A stretch of 64,000 nt of DNA from positions 2,877,157 to 2,941,156 of the forward strand of contig NC_133301.1 in NCBI RefSeq assembly GCF_005239225.2, written 5' to 3'. The notes below the pieces were generated by a model. It saw only the letters and a program-made list of their open reading frames with translations, was not told where the DNA came from and searched no databases. Of this stretch, positions 22,881 to 35,200 are shown piece after piece. The position numbers and the translations under genes are program-made. This stretch comes from Populus alba. Taxonomy: Eukaryota > Streptophyta > Magnoliopsida > Malpighiales > Salicaceae. How positions within the stretch are numbered: position 1 is the first letter of the stretch; each line of letters begins with the position of its first letter.

Positions 22881-25879
22881 ATTTTTTAAATACCGATAAT
22901 AACCTTATCTCCAGACCATGAAATACCTTTTTTTTTTTTTGTTTTTCTATTTTGGTGCTATTTCAATACAACAATGTCGCCCTGTCGTTATTTAAAATAA
23001 ATAAATAAAGGAAAATAGAATGAACTCAGGTGTGTTTAGTTTTTGAGAAATTATTTTTTTAAATTTTTTATGTTTATTTATTATTAAAAAAATTTATGAA
23101 TAAAAAATATTTTTCAGTTAAAAACTTAGTTTTTAAAAAAAATATTTTTTTTATTTTAAACAAAAAACACTTTTTATATAATTTTAAAAAAAAAACAGAA
23201 TGAACTCAGTGTTTTCGAAAATCATTCCATTTGTTTTTCTTTTTTCTGAGATTTTTTTTTAAATTATGCATGAGATTTTAATTTTCTTTTGTTGTGAAAG
23301 CACGAACCTTTGAATTATTTTTAGTTGGTTGGAAGGGAGAAAAAAAGTTATTTGATGCCAAATTCAGTTTAGATTTTTTTTAGATATATATTATATAAAA
23401 ACTATAGGTAAAGAGAGAGTAATATATTTTTCCTCTTTGTTGTATTATTGAGAGAATCATTTTTCTCTTTTACTAAAATCTGATATTTATAGCTAAAAAA
23501 AATTAAAAAAATCTAGATAATTTATTAAAAAAAAATCATCTAACTTCTTAAGAGTAGTAATATTCTCTGTTATTTTTTCATGTAGTGTTATTGTAGTTGT
23601 GATATTAAAAAGAAAAAGGTGAATGAGGAGAGGAGAAGATTGTACTCGTGTTTTTAAAAATTTTAAAAATTATGTTTTTTAGTTAAAAATTAATTTTTTT
23701 GTATGTTTTTTATTATTTTGATATCTAATCTTAAAAAATAATATTTAAAAAATAAAAAAAATTATTTTAATACATTTTAACATAAAAAAAATACTTTCAA
23801 AAATAATAATAATTACACTGACAAATTATAAACCTAAGTTAACAAAGTTTGGTGTGAGCCTCGGTTGAGCCTCACCAGCCGAGTTTTTTGAAAAAAAAAA
23901 ATAATGGGAAAGAGAGAATGAGGGATTTGTATTGAATAGTATTTGTTTATGGTCAATAAAACTGTGATTGATACTTTATTTTGTATGGATCAACTTAACA
24001 AAGAATTAAACACAAGCTTTGAATAAAATTAATAGATTCATTATATGTGAAAAACACCTTGATTTTAGATATCAATGAATCCAGGTATATAGATGCAGCA
24101 TAACAAAGAATTCAACATGAATTTTAAAATTAATAGAATCATTGTATGTAAGAAGGGTTTTTTTTCACTACAGAGCCAATAAATATAGTAATTATATAAG
24201 ATATAAAAGAATTGAGCATTAACTTTTTAAATTAATAGATTCATTATCATGTGTTAAAAGTTTTTTTTTTTTTTTTTTGAGTTACAAGACCAGCAGTATA
24301 GATGTGAAATTTAACATTTGTGACTTTTCTATAATTTGTTCTATGAAATTTGAAAGTGTAGTGTGCTTGGTAATGTTATTCACGGTGATTTTCAAATAAA
24401 AATATATTAATATGATTTTTTTTAATTTTTTATATTAATATATTAAAATCATTAAAAAAAAAACTTTAAAGATTAATTTGATGTATTTTTAAATGAAAAA
24501 TAATTTTAAAAACACTTTAAAAATTATAAATTACCATGGTGTCAACGGGCATGTATTACTATTTTTCTTATCGGTAAGACAACTTAACAGTTCAACTCCC
24601 ATAATTCATGCTGATGAACTCAATGATTGCATGCATGATGCATGTATTTTGTGTTAGGTTATTGCAAAGTCTTGTATTTGTTGAATTAGCAAAAAGATTG
24701 ATGTATAGAGTAAAATAAACAACATGCTCACATTCCAGCTTCTTGCATAAAGAAAAATGGCAAAGAGTCATGATCCAAAAAAAAGAAATTGAAGTTGAAA
24801 AAGAGGGCAACAATCTAGACGAGGAAGGACTCTACAATGTTTATTTAGGAAGTATGATTCTGGTTGTTTTTTAGAGTGTTTTTTATATCAAAATATATTA
24901 AAATAATATTTTTTTTATTTTTAAAAAATTATTTTTGAGATCAGTGTATTAAAACAATCTAAAATATATTAAAAAAATAATTTTTTTAAAAATATAGTTT
25001 GCACCATGCTATAATATCTTACAGGAGGAAAATGACCCAGGCGAAGATGAAAAGGGTATTTGGAATTAATTGTGAAGTTTAGAAAAATGTAAAAGTGAGC
25101 TTATTCAAATAATTTCAATATTCTAGAAGATGCATGTATATAATGAATTGATGATGTGATAGTTTTTTAAATTATTCATTTTGAGATGTTAAATAAGCAC
25201 AACCAACACCGTCAATTCCAAATGTTTAATTTTTTCTTGATTGATGCTGATTGTTTCAATGAGCCCACAAGAAATAATAATTGATGCGTTGACTAAGACG
25301 TTAAATTAAAGAAAAATATAAAAGTTGTGGAATTTTCCTTGTAGAAAATTGCTATGGAGTTGTAGTATGAATACCCATTCAAGGTATGTTTATCATTGAG
25401 GTGTAGTGAAGGGTTTTTTTTTTTTTAGGATTTATCAAAAAAAAAAAAGTAATAAAAAACATGTATCTTAGCTTTTAGTGAGTCGTAGTTAATGCTTTAA
25501 GGAAATTATGTCCGTAAAAAAAACTCAATCTCACCTCACAACATCTTATTCTCAAATACACATTTAATGCACTACAGATTGACTATGCACTTAATGTTAT
25601 TTTATTTTCATTCCTATTTCTTCTTCTTTTTTCAATTTAGTTTAAAAAAAAAAACTATTGTTAATTCATTAGTACTTAAAAGTGCATATTTATCAAGGTT
25701 TTATATCATCATTTTTCACTTAAAGTATCAATAACTCCTTAATTAAAGCATGTTTTATAATAACAAGTCTAATACTATAAAATGCCCTAATATATGGTAA
25801 ATGTTCATCTTAAATGCAAGCCTATCACATAAATCAAAGGATTAATTGATGAATTCAACTACTGAAATTTGTGAAGATA
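22881..25879. other. AT-rich intergenic spacer with MITE relics
   Basis: No gene is seen. Long A/T runs dominate. Segments at about 23655-23830, 24355-24540 and 24850-25020 have the internal order of the dispersed AT-rich MITE family described at 47844 (AAAATATATTAAAATAATAT, then TTTTTAAAAAATTATTTTTG). The one at 24850 ends with GTTTGCACCATGC, close to the 3' end of the intact copy. Confidence 0.55.
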
Positions 25880-25927
25880 AAGAGAGCGTGAAACTTAGAA
25901 AAGAGATGTTGGTGCAGTCCAAACTGG

Positions 25928-26215
25928 AACACTGTTCGGTAATTGGGTCATATCTCGAGTTCTAAATGTCCAAATGACCTTCAATTTTTACACAGATTCA
26001 GTAAGACATAGGCCTACAACTTTCATGTTTTCATCAAGATCTAAGAAAGCCGTTTTCAAGTCCAAATTATAGCAACAACGGAGAAGTCTGAATCTGTCCT
26101 GCAACCCGAACACTGTTCAGTGTTTGGCCCATATCTAGAATTTTAGAAGTCCAAATGACCTCTATTTTTTTTCTGGAAAGCTGAGTCAATTTCCTACAAC
26201 TTTCATGTTTTCCAG
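25928..26215. repeat. internal direct repeat, unit about 180 bp
   Basis: AACACTGTTC begins at 25928 and again at 26109. The words CATATCT(C/A)GA, TCCAAATGACCT and CTACAACTTTCATGTTTTC follow in the same order in both copies (the last at 26014 and 26194). This is an imperfect two-unit tandem repeat in the 5' part of the LTR-like element. Confidence 0.8.
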
Positions 26216-26724
26216 TGGACCCAGTTCGGATATTAGCATTTTTGTTTTATTCAGACAAGAAGATAAGGATTTTCACCAAGTCAAAAGTTAGCCACCCACT
26301 CAACAATTAGTCATCAAATCAATAATTCTGAATTTTGGCCTATAAAAAGAGGCATTTGATATGCATTTGGGGGTTTGATTGTTCAAATCAAGTTCATGCT
26401 CTTTATTTCTCTCTTTATATTTTTTTGTAATTCTTAAGTTTTGCTTTCATTAATATCTTGTTTATACTTTTCATTTCCTTAATTAACTTGTATCTTATTT
26501 ATGTTCTTGTTTTGTTTATTTATGTTTCTCTTCTTTATTATGTTTAGCTAAGTTTATTATGTCAAGGTGAAAAGGTTACATTAATGATGTAAAAACAAGT
26601 ATGGTGTAAACTCAACATGGACCTTAATGTTTAATATTAACATGTCTTATCTTTTTATCTTACTAATTCTTAATACCTTGCTTGTTAAATGGTTAATCTA
26701 GATTTGTGTTGTATAATACTTGGT

Positions 26725-26805
26725 ACAACAAATGTTTGGCACTCTCATAGCCCAACCGTATGGTATTACCTACACTTGGGCTATGAAAGGAACTTAATTT
26801 GTTGT
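26725..26805. repeat. nested perfect inverted repeats
   Basis: The outer arms ACAACAAAT (725-733) and ATTTGTTGT (797-805) enclose the inner arms CATAGCCCAA (746-755) and TTGGGCTATG (776-785), positions given as offsets from 26000. Both pairs are perfect. RNA from here could fold into a two-tier stem with a 20-nt apical loop. Confidence 0.85.
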
Positions 26806-27025
26806 TAACATCAGTTAATATCATGAATTCCTGACAATATTTAAAAGTTTGGTATTATGTAAATAAGATAATTAATATGATCATGTTAATAATTTATAAT
26901 GAGCTATTAATGAGAAATCATCTGATTGGAACCTCCTCTAACCTTGACATTTGTTTTTATCATTGTTTAATCCTTACATTAATCTTTTATCTCAAAGTTC
27001 TCATTAATTTCTTCATCTTCTTCTT

Positions 27026-27071
27026 TACTACTACTACTACTACTACTACTGTTGTTGTTGTTGTTGTTGTT
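27026..27071. repeat. compound (TAC)n(TGT)n microsatellite
   Basis: About eight TAC/ACT triplets switch directly to seven TGT/GTT triplets at 27050/27051, inside the LTR-like element. Confidence 0.9.
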
Positions 27072-27234
27072 GTCTTGTTATTTATAATTTATACAATTAA
27101 CCTCTATGTGGTTCGACCCCGGTCTTGACGGGTTATTTATTACTTTGACACTCCTGTACTTGAGAAAAGACATCAATTTTTTGGTTGTGTCACTAATTTA
27201 AGTTAAATTATTATGGAATATCAAATTTAAAATA

Positions 27235-27800
27235 TAAAGGGCCAAATTGAAAAGGACAACAAAAATAGGTGGCGCCTCAAAGTTTGTAAAATAAGCTCAG
27301 CTCAGCCCTTATACTATCCAATTTTTTTTCGATCACTTTGTTTGTTTAGATTTCAATTTAGGTCTAAAACTTTTTTATTTTTATTTTTATTTTTAGTTAT
27401 TGGTTTGAGAGAGGAAAAGAAAGTCATCATATTTCCAGTGATAGAAAAAAAGTATTAGTTGACATCAATTTAGAACATGAAAAAGGTTGATCTTGACATC
27501 AATGGATTCCATTCAATAAGAAGAGTCCCACTTAGGTGTCATCTTGCCCTTTCATCGCCTATAATGGTAAATTTAAGCTCGAATTTTTTTATTATTTTAT
27601 ATTGATTTTGGGTTTATGAAGTGGTTTTTTAAATTATTTGAGGTCATATATGAGTTTATCAAGGTATATATAAAGTTTTATAAGTGTTTTGGTAAAAATA
27701 AATCAGTTCAAATTTAGGTCAAGAAAATAAAAACCTTAATTTTCCAATCATCATCTTGGCCAAATTTTGGGAACAAACAAGTGACACATATTAAGGTCCC
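27235..27800. repeat. dispersed repeat, copy 1
   Basis: This copy shares an ordered set of words with the copy at 30350-30960: (C/T)AGTGATAGAAA, TTGACATC, then GATGTCA or GACATCAATGG, then ATGGTAAATTTAAGCT, GTTTTTT and AGG(T/G)TCAT, then TTTATCAAG or TTTGTCAAGA, and TTTTAGGTG or GTGTTTTGGT. It has no coding capacity. It is probably part of an old retroelement or another noncoding dispersed repeat. Confidence 0.6.
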
Positions 27801-28777
27801 CTGAGCAAAAAAAAAAAAAAACAAAGACCCCGAACACAAACCCTTTTGAAAATGAGTTAATCACGTGTGCCTAACTAAACAACGCATGACCTCTTTCTTT
27901 TCTAATTTTTTTAATTGACACATTTTTATATTTGTTTTTTTTATATAATTTATATCTAAAATAACACCCTTTCTCTCTATTTTTTTAGATTTTTTATTTA
28001 GCATTTTTTAATATAGCAATTGTTTTTTTAATTATTTTGTATGTATTTAATGATTCAAAGAGATTATTCTAACTCATCTATAATTTTTTTATGTTCTATA
28101 TAAATAAAGTTTATTTTCATTATGTGTTTATAAAAATAAAAATTATATGTACTTGGTAAAAACAATGTGCATTTTATATAAAAAGAAAAAAAAAAACATG
28201 TGCATTAAAGGGAAATTTTTGGGTTAAATATCATACTTATCTATCTTTTACTTTTACATGAATGATTATCTTTTTTATTTTAGAATTTGATTAGTATTAA
28301 CATTTCTTTCTCAGTTTATCAGTTCGTAGATTCTATGATATGTTTTGTTTAGTGTAAACAATGTCTTTATGTTTCTCAATTAAGAGATTTATGATAAAGT
28401 AAAATGCCTTATAACATTATTCAATTTTCCTACTACGTTAAAATTAACTTGAGATCCTACATGTAGTGTTGCGATAACTCTTTTTTGTATTTATTAATGC
28501 ATATGATCCTCACTTTATTTCATTATATATAAGCATCAACTTTTCAAATTTTTTGCTTTAGAAAAAAAATTATTCAACTTGCGGTAAAACAAGCCACGTA
28601 GACGTGTTAGCACTTTTTTTATATTTATTGGTATAAATAGTTTTCAATTTATTTAATTAAATACATGTGTGAGTTTACGATAGCCTAAAAAGAAGACGAT
28701 AATTGAAGAAGGAAATGTGTTTAAGAGAAATAGTTAGACCAAGTTCTACTATATGATCAGACAATTCTTTTTTTTTA
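27801..28777. other. AT-rich spacer, nothing recognised
   Basis: Long runs of A and T with no frame, no structured repeat and no RNA gene that I can see. Confidence 0.4.
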
Positions 28778-29135
28778 GAGTGTGTTTGGTATTGCGGTAG
28801 CGGTTATGGTTGTGGTTTAAAAAAAATTGTTTTATAAAAAGTACTTTTAGTTGAGGTTGGTTTGAAAAAATAGGTGTTTGGTTAAAATTGTGGTTGAAAT
28901 TGAGGTTAAATAAAAAGTAGTTTAATGTGTTTAGTTAAGAATGCTTTTGAAATTAAGGTTATAAAATAATTTTAAAAAATATATATTAATATTGATGGTT
29001 TTAAATTTAAATATTGTAGAATTAATTATTCCTATTATATCATGAAATAAATAATACTTTATATAAAGTATTTTACCGCCTAATTTCAAAACATAAATCA
29101 AAGTGTTAGGTCCACACATATAATCCAAAATCGAT

Positions 29136-29173
<38 letters not shown>

Positions 29174-29648
29174 AAACTAATTAATTATTAATACCTTTTT
29201 ATTTTACAAATTATTTATTTATTCTCTAAGTATTTTTTTGGAGATGAATTAAAAAATTAAAAAATATTATAAATAATACACAAAATAAATTAATTTTTTA
29301 AATAAATTTTATACGAGAAATATATCTCTTTTCCAAAGCTATCATAATTTTTTCTAAAATAGTAATATACTTATTTAATATAAAAATATCATAAGAAAAT
29401 AATGACATCAACTAATCTGGAATCTCTGCATTCAAGCTTCTCTTTCTTTATTCTCATTCTCTATTTTCCACGTTTCCTAATCAGTAACCACATTAAAAGC
29501 AAGACAGACTTGCTTCTGCATTCCTGTGTTTGGAATGCATATTTATGTGGGACCCATGCATCAAAAAGTGTGGCCCGTTGTTAATCAAACACATTGTTAA
29601 TTGTGAACGCAACTAAATGTGGACGCAACCACGTAAACAAACAGAGTC
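28778..29648. mobile_element. hAT-like non-autonomous element candidate
   Basis: The left end AGAGTGTGTTTGGTATTGCG (28777 onward) and the reverse complement of the right end, AGACTCTGTTTGTTTACGTG (about 29628-29647), match as imperfect terminal inverted repeats. GGTAGCGG and GGTTGCG lie at equivalent positions inside them. The interior is AT-rich with a (TA)n run at 29141-29170 and no transposase frame. The terminal motif resembles that of the short MITE at 47844, suggesting one superfamily. The target-site duplication is not clear. Confidence 0.5.
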
Positions 29649-30349
29649 TTAGAAAATTTGGTTCACTTTACTCGCTGGATTAGAGACATCCAAAAGCTCA
29701 GGAGGATATCGCATGTCCAAATTGTTGCATTAAGATACAGACGTGCAAAATTATATTTCACCAGATAAGTGACTAACGTTACGCCACGGATTAGGTTGAT
29801 TTTGTTTTAATATAATTTTTTTAAAAGTTAATTCAAGTTAATTCGACTAAGTCATTACTCGAAATATAAAATTTAAATAATCTTATAGAAAAAAAAAACA
29901 TAAAAATTTATGAAATTCAAGGCCAAATAACCTAATGTCGAAGAATAAAATTAAAAAAATAAACCTAAAAAATAGACTTGAGTTGATTACTCTATAAAAG
30001 ACAAACATGAAAAAACCCCAAAGCAAAACTCCTAGTCATCTATTTTTTTTTTTTTAAAATAGCAATAAAACCAATGAGGACCAATCTTGTATAAAAACTA
30101 AAAACAATGAGGGACTAAATTAAAAAATAAAATAAATCAAGAAATAAATTATCATTAAATGATTTTCTGTGGTCTTTTTCTTTCCAAAACACATTATTAT
30201 AATTATAAGAAACATTAAATGTTGTGGGAAAGTACTGTAAACAAAAACGATGGACATGCTCTCATACTTCGTTGTTTTTTTTTTTTTTCATTTTAGTCAT
30301 TGAACTTTTATTTTTGGACAATATTTTCCTTTTATAGCAAATTGAAGGC
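29649..30349. other. AT-rich spacer
   Basis: No gene is seen. TGTGGGAAAGTACTGTAAAC near 30222-30241 is a degenerate match to the first hairpin of the module array at 2455-4095, so one relic copy of that repeat may lie here. Confidence 0.4.
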
Positions 30350-30960
30350 CAATGCTTCAAATTTATCGAGGAAGGGCAAGATTGAAAGAAAAAGGGTCGG
30401 AATGAAAAAGACAGAAAATACTGTTTGTTTTGTAATTTGGGTCAAAATATTCACTTAGGTCCTCCTACTTTTCAAATTTAAACCTTTAAGTTCCTTGATT
30501 TTTTAAAAAATAATTTTGGTACAAGATTTTATTTTTCTTATTTTTTTAATCCTGAGTTGAGAGATAAGAGACAAACTGGCTAAATTCTAGTGATAGAAAG
30601 AAAAAGCCTTGATTGACATCGTTTTGGCTACGAAAAATGTTAATTTTGATGTCAGTAGGTTATATTCGACGAGAGAAGTTTATCCTAGGTCTTTTTTGTT
30701 CTTCACCTTACTTGAGATGGTAAATTTAAGCTTGGAAAGTGTTTTGGTTTTAAGTAGATTTCTATTTGTTTTTTGAGTGATTTAGGGTCATGGATAGGTT
30801 TGTCAAGATGTATATGGTGGTTTTTAGGTGTTTTAGGTGAAAAATAGGTTGAAATCGAGTTTATTGGATAAAAAACCCTTCGCTTGAATTTCCGCCAACC
30901 TTTTAGTCACGTGAGACTAGTTTGTTTGTCATAATTACATAATTTTTTTCAAAAAAATTA
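30350..30960. repeat. dispersed repeat, copy 2
   Basis: Same orientation and word order as the copy at 27235-27800, including CTAGTGATAGAAAGAAAAAG and GATGGTAAATTTAAGCTTGG. The two are well diverged, so insertion is old. Confidence 0.6.
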
Positions 30961-32181
30961 GGGACAAACCACCCTCTGTATAGTAAAAAAATAAAGTTAA
31001 CTCAAGTGCGTGAGAAGGCCACAGGCCTCGGCTTTTCTAAGCATAAATACGCTAGGTCACCCAAGCCAACCTTGCATACCTAGGCTTTTTTACCATTATT
31101 TTTTTATTTTTTGCCACTAAAAAAAAAACGCAACAGCACTTCCAACGATATTATAAAAGGATATTTTTTAACATTGCAAGACATTGCTCAAAGAGCGCAA
31201 ATACCTTCCAAGCACTCCCAACATACCAAATAACAAAAAAAAAAATTACATAAAGACAAATAAACCCCTTAACACTACCTTAAAAACTTTTGTTTTTAAA
31301 AATATTTTAGCTATTTCCCTATTTTTTTATATATATATATTGGATCAAATATCATACTGCATCTGGAAAAATAACCTTTGTGAAATTACCCTTGACACAA
31401 GTTTTAATGTTTTTTTGGCTTATGTTAAAAATCCTATATACTCCAATAGCTAGTATTAAGTTCTCTTAATAGAGAAGCAAAACCATAAAATCACTGAGCA
31501 GTGATTTCACTCAAAAGCAGTGAAAACCCTTCATGTTTTAGTGTTTTTTTTTTAAAAAAAAAATTAATGCTCTCTTTCCAACCAACTTCAAATGAGATTA
31601 GCCACACAGTCCAACACATTTTGGCAGACCTTCCATCGGAAACCTGAGTCCAGCCTTTTAAGCTTTGACAAATGCATATACATGATACATAACCCAAAAG
31701 AAGGAAGCAAAAATGTGATCACAAAGAGTCACGTTATCTAAGTAAACGACAGGACCTAAAGCAACTTACAAGCGCTATCAAGTTTGTCTCACCAGCTTAA
31801 AACCTTCAATTGCTCTTTCCAACATATATTTTTAAATAAACTGTAAGAGGTTCACTTAGCGCTCATCCATTAAAAGGAAAAGACTTGAGGTTCAAAGGGC
31901 TACATCATTACACAGAATTCAAGTTCAACTACTGTCCTGGGAAGAATTGCAATTAACAAAACTGCCAAAACTATGTTTTCCATGACAACCGACCAAAGAT
32001 AAGATCCAAAACGCCAAAGGGGAAACTTTTTTTTTTTTTTTTTTTTTTTCAGTCGACAGCAATACAACTAGAACGTCATCTTTCATGAAGCCAGAGCCAA
32101 GAGCCCACTGTTTATTCTGCATTGGTATATGAACAACAAGAAACACATGTTCATACATGTGTGCCAAATGAAAAGGGCCTT
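30961..32181. other. spacer and 3' UTR of the Lys/Glu-rich gene
   Basis: The left part is AT-rich with no recognised feature. Roughly 31450-32181 is more mixed in composition and directly follows the stop codon of the minus-strand gene, so it probably includes that gene's 3' UTR. A run of about 24 T lies at 32027-32049. Confidence 0.45.
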
Positions 32182-34636
32182 TTACCGTACTGGCTGCTGA
32201 TTGTAATGATTCTTCTCTTTCTTCTTGGCTGCGGCCAGCCTTGCACTTCTTGCAGCAGCCTCTTGAGCAGCGGCTTTTGCAGCACCATCCATCTCTTTAC
32301 TAGACTTCTTCTTCTTTGCAGATGCCATCCTCTTTAGTCGTTCTTTCACGTCAACAGCAGAAGCATCCTCCTCAGCCTGTTCCGCTCTAGCAGCTTCTTC
32401 TGGCCCGTTATCAGCTTCTGAACTGGCGGGATGATCTTGGGGCTCCTTTGCTGACTTTTCCTTCTTTTTCTTCTTCTTAGCACTTTTGGACTCCCCGGCG
32501 ACATTTTCCTTCTTATCTCCCTCTTCATTAGTCTCCCCATCTTTCTTCTCCTGTGCAGCCTCTGCAGTCGCAAGTCAAAAAAACTCTGGCTCAGAAGAGA
32601 TTCACCACCAGATGCATATCTAAAGCTAAACGCTTGGCTAAAAAAATAATAGGGAACAACTGCACTTTACACTTCCACTGTCCAAGCAAAAACTGAACAA
32701 AACAAGAAAAATACCCCTTTCTATACCAGTAAGGTGCAAAAGAGAAATTATGAAACACTTCGGAGTCATGGGACATAGAAACAGGTCGATGCACACACAC
32801 ACGCACATTATCTGCTAAATTGCAACTAACATGATGATGCACAAAACAGGTGAATGTGCACACAGATTATCTACTAATTTGCAAATAACCTGATGATGCA
32901 CAAAATGGTTAGAATATACATTTTGACTCGCCTATAACAAATATGATCCAATTATCCAAGTTACAATTTCAATATGCATTGTTAAGTAATGAAGATTATC
33001 AATGAATGAACAAAGTATAATGCTCAAACAACAAGATAGTATTTAAGAAACATTTTTTAGTTGCAAACAATCAGAGACCCTGGATGATGTTTCATTGGCA
33101 CTAGCCATGTACTCATCCAGGTCATTGTTAATAAAAACTTATCTAAAACAAATATGATGCATTGACAGATTTTAAACTGTGCCAATTACACTTATCCATA
33201 ATTTGGGTCAATTTTAAGAGCAAAAATTAGAAAGCACAGCAGATACTTTCGAGCTTTTATCATATAACTGGAATTACCACGAGACTCATCTTGGCCATTG
33301 CTATCTTTTTGAGCAACTCCAAAATCAGCAAGAAGGGCCTCTAGCTCTTCAAGTTCCTTCTTCTTTCTTTCCTTCTTTGAAAGTTGTCTTTCTGTCTCCT
33401 TAGGCAGCACAGGAACTTCCAGGACCTTCTTCACCACTGGCTCAGGTTGCGCCGGAGCCTCTGGTTCATGGTCATTTTCTTCCTCTACATCATCATCACC
33501 TTCATCCAAAATATCTTCTTCACTCTCACTTTCCTGCAACCCCACAGAAAAAAGAGAGCAATCAGTGAATGCCAATGAACAATAAAGTCTTTATCAACCA
33601 TTTCAAAGTTCTATCTGTCTGCATGGGGTAGTGAAAGACAAATAAATATTAAGCCTCTAACACAAAAATAGTACATGCATGAAGCGAGTAGGAAACAAAT
33701 GTGTCATAATAACTATTCACGGTTATAGAAGCACAAAATCAAAATCTTTTATGACAATAATGTGCTGTCACAATAATTGAGCCTTCCTATAATCATCCAG
33801 AACTTCTCTTTGGCCTCAGGTTGAGCTTGTATTTAGGATATAATGATGCACAGCTTATTGTTTTCTCTGTAGATGTACCTTTTCTATTCATTTCAAGGAT
33901 AAAAATAGTGAAATAGCATACCACCAATTTGGAAAGGCAATCATAACAGTCCATATGTATCACCATGTAATCACAGTATATAATAGGACAGCACCAAAAA
34001 TCCAATTATTAAAAAGATGCAAAAACAAAAACCTTGAGCATTGCACATGAAACTAAAACAGGCAGACACAAACAAGTATGGCAAATCTGATTGGATTAAC
34101 AAAAAAAATACTTATACCTAACAATATAACACATCAATCAATCACATATAGCATATGCCAGTCAAACATCAAACTCCAAAACATAATAAAATCGTCATCC
34201 ACGCCATAATAATCATACATCAACTTTGAAGAACTCTTGAATCCGTTTCTATAAATACGCACACTTATATATACTCTAATCGTTCAAATCATCCTCTCAC
34301 CTCTACATGGGCAGATTTCTCCTCACTCTTCTGCTGCTGCGAGGACCCCCAGACAGAAGGAGGCGGAGCCGTCGTTGCATAATAATCATCGTCATCTTCA
34401 TCATCAACATCAGCCCAGGATTTAGCAGTAAGTTTCGCCGGAGCCCAAAAAACTTCCGGCTCAGGCTCCTTCGACTGCTGCTCTTTCCCACTCTTAGAAC
34501 CCCCTTTTCCACTCTTGGAACCCCCACGCTCCTTATCAGATTTCTTCTTCTTCCTCAACGTCTCAAGCGCAGCAAACACGTTCGTGTTGTTAATCACCAA
34601 CGATCCCTCATCTCTCCTGCTTCCTCCACCCGCCAT
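32182..34636 (-). CDS. conserved Lys/Glu-rich protein, 323 aa, function unknown
   Basis: I recognise no named family; such plant proteins are usually labelled glutamate-rich or NST1-like. Three minus-strand exons: 34301-34636, 33278-33533 and 32182-32561. They total 972 nt in one frame with GT-AG junctions, starting at ATG 34636 and ending in TAA. Residues 1-30 (MAGGGSRRDEGSLVINNTNV...) lead into a basic Lys/Ser/Gly tract. An acidic stretch follows (WADVDDEDDDDYYA, about 75-88), then a second (ESESEEDILDEGDDDVEEE). A Lys/Glu segment (LSKKERKKKELEELEALLAD) could be coiled coil. The last exon is almost all Lys, Ala and Glu and ends KKKEKNHYNQQPVR. The basic clusters suggest nuclear or nucleolar location, or RNA binding; this is inference. 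The gene looks intact. Confidence 0.85.
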
Positions 34637-35200
34637 GATTACCAACTTAGAGACAAAACTGTAATTTCGAGGAAATCTCAGGGACTAAATTCGGAATTTG
34701 TGGAAAATCTTATCGACAAACAACAAGAAGTTCCTAGGATTTCAAGAAACGAAGATCAGAGAAATTACGATTAAAAATATGAATTAAAATTCTAGTAAAC
34801 AAGATTATTAAGTGGTAATTTTGTATTTCTTGACGAATCGATTAAGAATCAAATCGATGAAATTTAACTTCTAGAGCTTCTCGATGATTTCTATACAAAA
34901 ATGAGGGTTTTTTGTGGTAATTGGGAGAGATTAAGTTCCGATGAAAGACGGCGATGGTGGGTGATGAGCGGCGGTGACTGGGAAAATTAGGGTTTTAATG
35001 GATGTTTTTATTTTCTTTTCTTTTCTTTTTTAACAGATAAAAAGAGAGATAGAGGGGGGGGGGGGGGACAGATGGAGAGAGCGAAGCTGTAGGGCTTGCT
35101 TGTTGTTGTGGTATTATTGGATAACGTAATAAGAGGGTGGAAGAAATGCGAGAGAGAGTGAAATTTATAGGGTTCGTTTTTTTATTGAACGCTTGCCCTT
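34637..35200 (-). promoter_or_regulatory. 5' UTR/promoter of the Lys/Glu-rich gene
   Basis: The leader and promoter lie upstream of the ATG at 34636. A 14-bp G run at 35054-35067 sits in a purine-rich stretch (GAGAGATAGAG) that reads as a CT-rich tract on the gene's strand. No TATA box could be placed with confidence. Confidence 0.45.

Larger units (their letters stand above)
25880..27192 (+). mobile_element. candidate solo LTR of a retrotransposon
   Basis: The region has an LTR-type layout. A promoter-like part holds a TATA box (CCTATAAAAAGAGGCATTTG, from 26340). The 3' end carries GGTTCGACCCCGGTCTTGAC (27111-27130) and a short tail ending in CA. It contains an internal direct repeat of about 180 bp, a nested hairpin (26725-26805) and a (TAC)n(TGT)n microsatellite. 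No gag-pol frame is next to it and I see no second LTR in the window, so a solo LTR is the simplest reading. I could not fix its exact ends or a target-site duplication. Confidence 0.55.

Noticed and set aside
27111..27133. GGTTCGACCCC resembling a tRNA T-loop
   Set aside because: No acceptor, D or anticodon arms can be built around it. The word is at the 3' end of the LTR-like element, where such sequence is common.
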